Shown: positions 60,518-64,000 of the stretch, in pieces
Numbering within the stretch: position 1 is the stretch's first letter
Layout of the letters: every line of letters begins with the position of its first letter
Assembly: GCF_019049625.1 (NCBI RefSeq)
Contig: NZ_JAFMOY010000131.1
Span: 248,001-312,000, forward strand
Length of the DNA stretch: 64,000 nt
Source of the DNA: Rahnella ecdela
GTDB taxonomy: Bacteria; Pseudomonadota; Gammaproteobacteria; Enterobacterales; Enterobacteriaceae
Direction: 5' to 3'
Made by a program: the position numbers and the translations under genes
The notes under the pieces: generated by a model
Databases searched by the model: none
Told to the model about the DNA's origin: nothing
What the model saw: the letters and a program-made list of their open reading frames with translations, nothing else

Positions 60518-61366
60518 TTACAGAATTACCGTGCGGTTTCCGTAAACAAATACGCGCTGTGCCAGCACGCGGTATAACGCCCGGCTGAGGACGTTTTTCT
60601 CAACGTCACGCCCTGCGCGCATCATATCTTCAGCTGTGTAAGTGTGATCCACGTTGATAACGTCCTGCATGATGATCGGCCCTTCATCGAGATTGTCATT
60701 GACGTAGTGCGCCGTGGCACCAATCAGCTTTACACCACGCTCATACGCCTGATGATACGGGCGCGCGCCAATAAATGCCGGCAGGAAAGAGTGGTGAATG
60801 TTGATCACCTGATGCGGATAATGCTGCACAAAGCCTGGTGTGAGCACGCGCATGTATTTCGCGAGAACCACATAGTCCGGCTGATACTGGTCAATTTGCG
60901 CAATCATCGCGCTGTCGTGCTGTTCGCGGGTCAGGCCGTCGTGACTCACCAGATGGAATGGAATATCGAATCGCTCAACCAGCGTCTGCAGGGTGTCGTG
61001 GTTACCGATTACCGCAGCAATCTCAACATCCAGACCACCGTAAGCGGCTTTCATCAGCAGGTCACCCAGGCAATGCGCCTCTTTGGTGACCAGAATGACA
61101 ATGCGGCGACGTCCGGTGCTGTTCAGTTCACGGACTGACCCGGCTGGCAGTGCGCTGTCCAGGTCGGCCAGCAGGGTGTTGTCATTGAAAATCCCCTCCA
61201 GCTCTGTGCGCATAAAGAAGCGGCCGGTGCGGTGATCCACAAATTCATTGTTCTGCACGATATTGAGTTCGTGCTTGTAGCAAATGTTAGTAATTTTGGC
61301 GATCAGACCTTTTGCGTCAGGGCAAATGGTGCGTAATACCTTGGTTTGTACGTTCTGTTGCGGCAT
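60518..61366 (-). CDS. purU: Formyltetrahydrofolate deformylase PurU
   Basis: A 282-residue enzyme that hydrolyses 10-formyl-tetrahydrofolate to formate and tetrahydrofolate, supplying formate for PurT and balancing one-carbon pools. The ACT domain (residues about 8-90; ICPDAKGLIAKITNICYKHE) senses methionine/glycine, and the formyltransferase domain has VVLAKYMRVL, NIHHSFLPAFIGARPYHQA and GATAHYV, with the catalytic Asn/His/Asp set. ATG 61366 gives the E. coli length; a TTG seven codons earlier is possible. Confidence 0.95.
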   Translation of the reverse strand: MPQQNVQTKVLRTICPDAKGLIAKITNICYKHELNIVQNNEFVDHRTGRFFMRTELEGIFNDNTLLADLDSALPAGSVRELNSTGRRRIVILVTKEAHCLGDLLMKAAYGGLDVEIAAVIGNHDTLQTLVERFDIPFHLVSHDGLTREQHDSAMIAQIDQYQPDYVVLAKYMRVLTPGFVQHYPHQVINIHHSFLPAFIGARPYHQAYERGVKLIGATAHYVNDNLDEGPIIMQDVINVDHTYTAEDMMRAGRDVEKNVLSRALYRVLAQRVFVYGNRTVIL

Positions 61367-61410
61367 GAGGGTGTGGATCCTGTCCAAGACTTATAAATAT
61401 TACGGGTGAA

Positions 61411-61875
61411 TTATTTACCGCAGCACTTCTTATATTTTTTGCCGGAACCGCACGGGCAGGCGTCGTTGCGGCCTGTCTGCGGTTTAATTCCGTCGATATA
61501 GTACCAGCGTTCTTTTAAACGAAGAAATCTGGAGCGTTCATGAATGAGGTGAATATGTTCATCACCGGCTTCAGTGAAGCGCGCTGCAAACTCGACAAAG
61601 CCTTCCTTATTGTCACGCCCGTCAGTTTCGCTGATCACCTGAAGTCCTCGCCAGTGCGTGCTGGCAAAGCCTTCCTGTAAACTGTCACGCCATCTTTCTG
61701 GTTGACAGTCAGGGTGCCAGCTGGCGATCAGATAACTCGCATTTTTCAAAACGTAGGCTGTGTAGCGTGAGCGCATCAAAGCTGCCGGAGAAAGCGCCAG
61801 TTTGTTCTCAGTGATGTAGGGCTGGCAGCATTCTTCATAAGCAAGGCTGCTGCCGCAAGGGCAAAGTTCTGACAC
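61411..61875 (-). CDS. ychJ: UPF0225 protein YchJ (SEC-C motif)
   Basis: A 154-residue protein with a SEC-C zinc-binding motif at each end: [17 protein letters not shown] at the N-terminus and [17 protein letters not shown] at the C-terminus. The middle is an NTF2-like YchJ domain ([10 protein letters not shown]...[10 protein letters not shown]). Length and neighbours match E. coli YchJ. The function is not established; SEC-C motifs bind zinc and often ribosome- or SecB-related partners. Confidence 0.94.
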   Translation of the reverse strand: MSELCPCGSSLAYEECCQPYITENKLALSPAALMRSRYTAYVLKNASYLIASWHPDCQPERWRDSLQEGFASTHWRGLQVISETDGRDNKEGFVEFAARFTEAGDEHIHLIHERSRFLRLKERWYYIDGIKPQTGRNDACPCGSGKKYKKCCGK

Positions 61876-62024
61876 AGAAACTCCTGAATAGTCCGGGCAT
61901 CGACATCCGATGCGCAGGCTGCGCTATTGAATGCACCAAAGTGATATGTTACCTAACAAACTCGCCGGGTGACAACGCGCTTCCCGGTCCATTCTTAAGA
62001 TATGCGTAATATTAAGGTCATAAG

Positions 62025-62936
62025 ATGAGCAGAAAAGTCACCATCGGTCTTGCCCTGGGATCGGGAGCGGCAAAAGGGTGGGCGCACATTGGCGTGATCA
62101 ATGCCCTGAAGGAAATGGATATCGAAGTCGATGTAGTGGCAGGTTGTTCGGTCGGGGCGCTGGTCGGTGCCGCTTATGTGAGCAACAGATTACCGGCGAT
62201 TGAAAGCTGGGTGCGCTCGTTCAGCTACTGGGATGTGTTGCGGCTGATGGATTTTTCATGGCGACGCGGAGGTTTGCTGCGCGGGGAGCGAGTTTTTAAT
62301 GCGGTCGGTCAGCTGATCCGCATCGATGAATTTGAAAAATGTTCGAAGAAGTTTGGTGCCGTGGCGACCAATCTGAGTACCGGTCGCGAACTGTGGCTGA
62401 CCGAAGGCGACCTGCATCTGGCTATTCGCGCCTCGTGCAGTATGCCGGGTCTGCTGGCGCCGGTCTGGCATAACGGTTACTGGCTGGTTGACGGTGCAGT
62501 TGTGAATCCGGTTCCGGTGTCACTGACCCGCGCTCTGGGGGCGGATATCGTGATTGCTGTCGATCTCCAGCATGACGCACATCTGATGCAGCAAGATTTG
62601 CTTACCGTTCAGCCGACCGGAGAAGCACTAAATACTGAGAAAGAAGTCAGCTGGCGTGACAGAATCCGCCAGCGCTTAACCCGCCCGAACGCCAGAAAGC
62701 CGAATGTCAGCCCTTCGGCGATGGAGATTATGTCTACCTCTATTCAGGTGCTGGAGAACCGGCTTAAGCGTAACCGCATGGCAGGCGATCCGCCGGATGT
62801 GTTGATCCAGCCGTATTGCCCGCAGATTTCGACGCTGGATTTTCATCGCGCAGAAGAAGCGATTGAAGCGGGCCGTCTTGCGGTTGAAAAGCAAAGAGAG
62901 CAGTTGCTGCCCCTGATAAAAAATAGACAATTCTGA
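62025..62936 (+). CDS. rssA: Patatin-like phospholipase family protein RssA
   Basis: A 303-residue patatin-fold protein. The oxyanion loop GLALGSGAAKGWAHIG, the nucleophile Ser in GCSVGALVG and the Asp of VDGAVVNPVPV form the expected dyad. In E. coli rssA (ychK) lies just before rssB, as here, with no clear role in RpoS turnover. About 96 bp separate the two genes, so they may share a transcript. Confidence 0.93.
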   Translation: MSRKVTIGLALGSGAAKGWAHIGVINALKEMDIEVDVVAGCSVGALVGAAYVSNRLPAIESWVRSFSYWDVLRLMDFSWRRGGLLRGERVFNAVGQLIRIDEFEKCSKKFGAVATNLSTGRELWLTEGDLHLAIRASCSMPGLLAPVWHNGYWLVDGAVVNPVPVSLTRALGADIVIAVDLQHDAHLMQQDLLTVQPTGEALNTEKEVSWRDRIRQRLTRPNARKPNVSPSAMEIMSTSIQVLENRLKRNRMAGDPPDVLIQPYCPQISTLDFHRAEEAIEAGRLAVEKQREQLLPLIKNRQF

Positions 62937-63032
62937 ATGGCTTAAAACGTCTTTGGTTGAATCTGACAATTCTGCCAAGCAAAAACAGGCTTTATGAGCC
63001 ACTATTAGAATAAGAAATTCTGGGGGACCCTG

Positions 63033-64000
63033 ATGGACAAGCCACTTACAAGCAAGCATATTCTCATCGTTGAAGACGAAGCCGTTTTCCGATCAATTCT
63101 TGCTGGCTATGTAAGTTCACTGGGTGCCACTTTTACTGAAGCTGAGAATGGTCTTGAAGCGTTATCCCTGCTTGAAGACTACCCGCCTGACCTGATCCTC
63201 TGTGACTTAGCAATGCCAGAAATGGGCGGGATGGAGTTTGTTGAAAACCTGCGGTTGCAGGGCAATAAAATCCCGGTGCTGGTGATTTCTGCCACAGACA
63301 AAATGACCGATGTCGCATCTATGTTGCGACTCGGCGTCGAAGATGTGTTGCTCAAACCCATTAACGATTTGCAGCGTTTACGTGAGGCGTTGCTTTCGTC
63401 ACTGTACCCAAAGCTGTTTTCCTCGCAGGCAATGGAAGAAAGTTCGCTGGTTCAGGACTGGGAAGCGCTGTGCCGTAATCCCAATGAAGCACAACGGTTA
63501 TTGCAGGAACTGCAACCGCCGGTTCAGCAAACGCTGGCGAATTGTCGCATTAATTACCGACAACTGACGACGGCGGAGCATCCGGGGCTGGTGCTCGATA
63601 TTGCTGCGCTGTCATCCAAAGATCTCGGGTTTTATTGTCTGGATGTCACCCGCGCGAATGAGAACGGCGTTCTGGCGGCATTATTATTGCGGGCAATTTT
63701 TAACAGCTTATTACGTGAGCATTTGAGTAATCAGCAACAGCGGCTGCCGCAGATGTCAACATTGCTTAAGCAAGTTAATCATCTTTTCAGGCAGGCTAAT
63801 CTTGAAGGGCAATTCCCTTTGTTGCTCGGCTATTATCACGCAGGGTTTAAGAATCTCATTCTGGTTTCTGCCGGATTACATGCCAACGTCAATACCGGAA
63901 CAAATATGATCCAGCTCAGTAACGGTGTTCCGCTGGGCACGACGGGCGCGACATATTCTAATCAAATCAGTCAGAAATGTGATGCGTGGCAGTGTCAGGT
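63033..64000 (+). CDS. rssB: RpoS-degradation adaptor RssB, 3' end cut by window
   Basis: The 5' 322 codons of the response regulator that hands RpoS to the ClpXP protease. The receiver domain has the acidic pair in LIVEDEAVF, the phosphorylation site Asp58 in LILCDLAMPEMGG and the Lys in VLLKPINDL. A linker and a PP2C-like C-terminal domain follow (from about residue 160: LVLDIAALSSKDLGFYCLD). ATG 63033 follows GGGGGACC. The frame is still open at the window end. Confidence 0.95.
   Translation, partial: MDKPLTSKHILIVEDEAVFRSILAGYVSSLGATFTEAENGLEALSLLEDYPPDLILCDLAMPEMGGMEFVENLRLQGNKIPVLVISATDKMTDVASMLRLGVEDVLLKPINDLQRLREALLSSLYPKLFSSQAMEESSLVQDWEALCRNPNEAQRLLQELQPPVQQTLANCRINYRQLTTAEHPGLVLDIAALSSKDLGFYCLDVTRANENGVLAALLLRAIFNSLLREHLSNQQQRLPQMSTLLKQVNHLFRQANLEGQFPLLLGYYHAGFKNLILVSAGLHANVNTGTNMIQLSNGVPLGTTGATYSNQISQKCDAWQCQ

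Overview
The window reads as a chromosomal segment of an enterobacterium. Gene order and protein sequences follow Escherichia coli closely in several blocks (puu genes, sbcB, amn-shiA, tyrosine tRNA-purU-ychJ-rssA-rssB). An ERIC-type repeat, a complete galactan (gan) locus and a nac gene with a sigma-54 promoter fit a plant- or soil-associated member of the Yersiniaceae (Rahnella/Serratia-like). That genus-level guess is inference. No phage, insertion sequence or CRISPR array is visible.

Layout: 0-5 kb holds the end of an ABC ATPase gene, a GNAT acetyltransferase, an exported cupin protein, osmE, nhaP2 and a small unknown protein. 5-11.4 kb is the putrescine-utilisation locus (puuB, puuR, puuD diverging from puuA, puuP). 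11.4-12.1 kb is a 0.7-kb gene-free stretch made of two diverged copies of a structured repeat in inverted orientation, the most unusual non-coding feature here. 12-16.4 kb carries sbcB, a yeeA-like FUSC protein, tmaR and a 2-hydroxyacid dehydrogenase. 16.4-19.7 kb is a Fur-boxed pair: an iron-siderophore binding protein followed by cirA.

19.8-31.3 kb is a galactan locus. An outer-membrane porin (GanL) admits galactan fragments, the exported GH53 endogalactanase GanA cuts them, the GanEFGK ABC transporter imports the oligomers, and the cytoplasmic GH42 enzyme GanB trims them to galactose. GanR is a close LacI relative. The control regions hold a perfect GalR/GalS consensus operator, a pair of matching palindromes and a CRP site. 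An orphan PTS EIIB domain sits just behind a strong terminator at the end of the operon.

31.3-41 kb contains a DUF805 protein, a YeeO-like MATE exporter, an ERIC repeat, amn, shiA, an RluA-type pseudouridine synthase, tRNA-Asn, an aminotransferase, an unusual two-domain glutamine-amidotransferase-like protein and a vapBC toxin-antitoxin pair.

41-50 kb is a seven-gene operon (polar amino-acid ABC transporter, M20 hydrolase, enolase-superfamily enzyme, metal-ligand-less M24 protein, DapA-like lyase/aldolase) with a divergent double-winged-helix GntR regulator and an atypical SDR. It looks like an uncharacterised catabolic pathway for an amino-acid derivative. nac follows, with sigma-54 and NtrC sites. 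51-60 kb is a second uncharacterised system: a ROK kinase with DppABC-type peptide-transporter genes, divergent from a ROK repressor, an MlrC-type M81 metallopeptidase and a fused DppDF-type ATPase. The window closes with tRNA-Tyr, purU, ychJ, rssA and the start of rssB.
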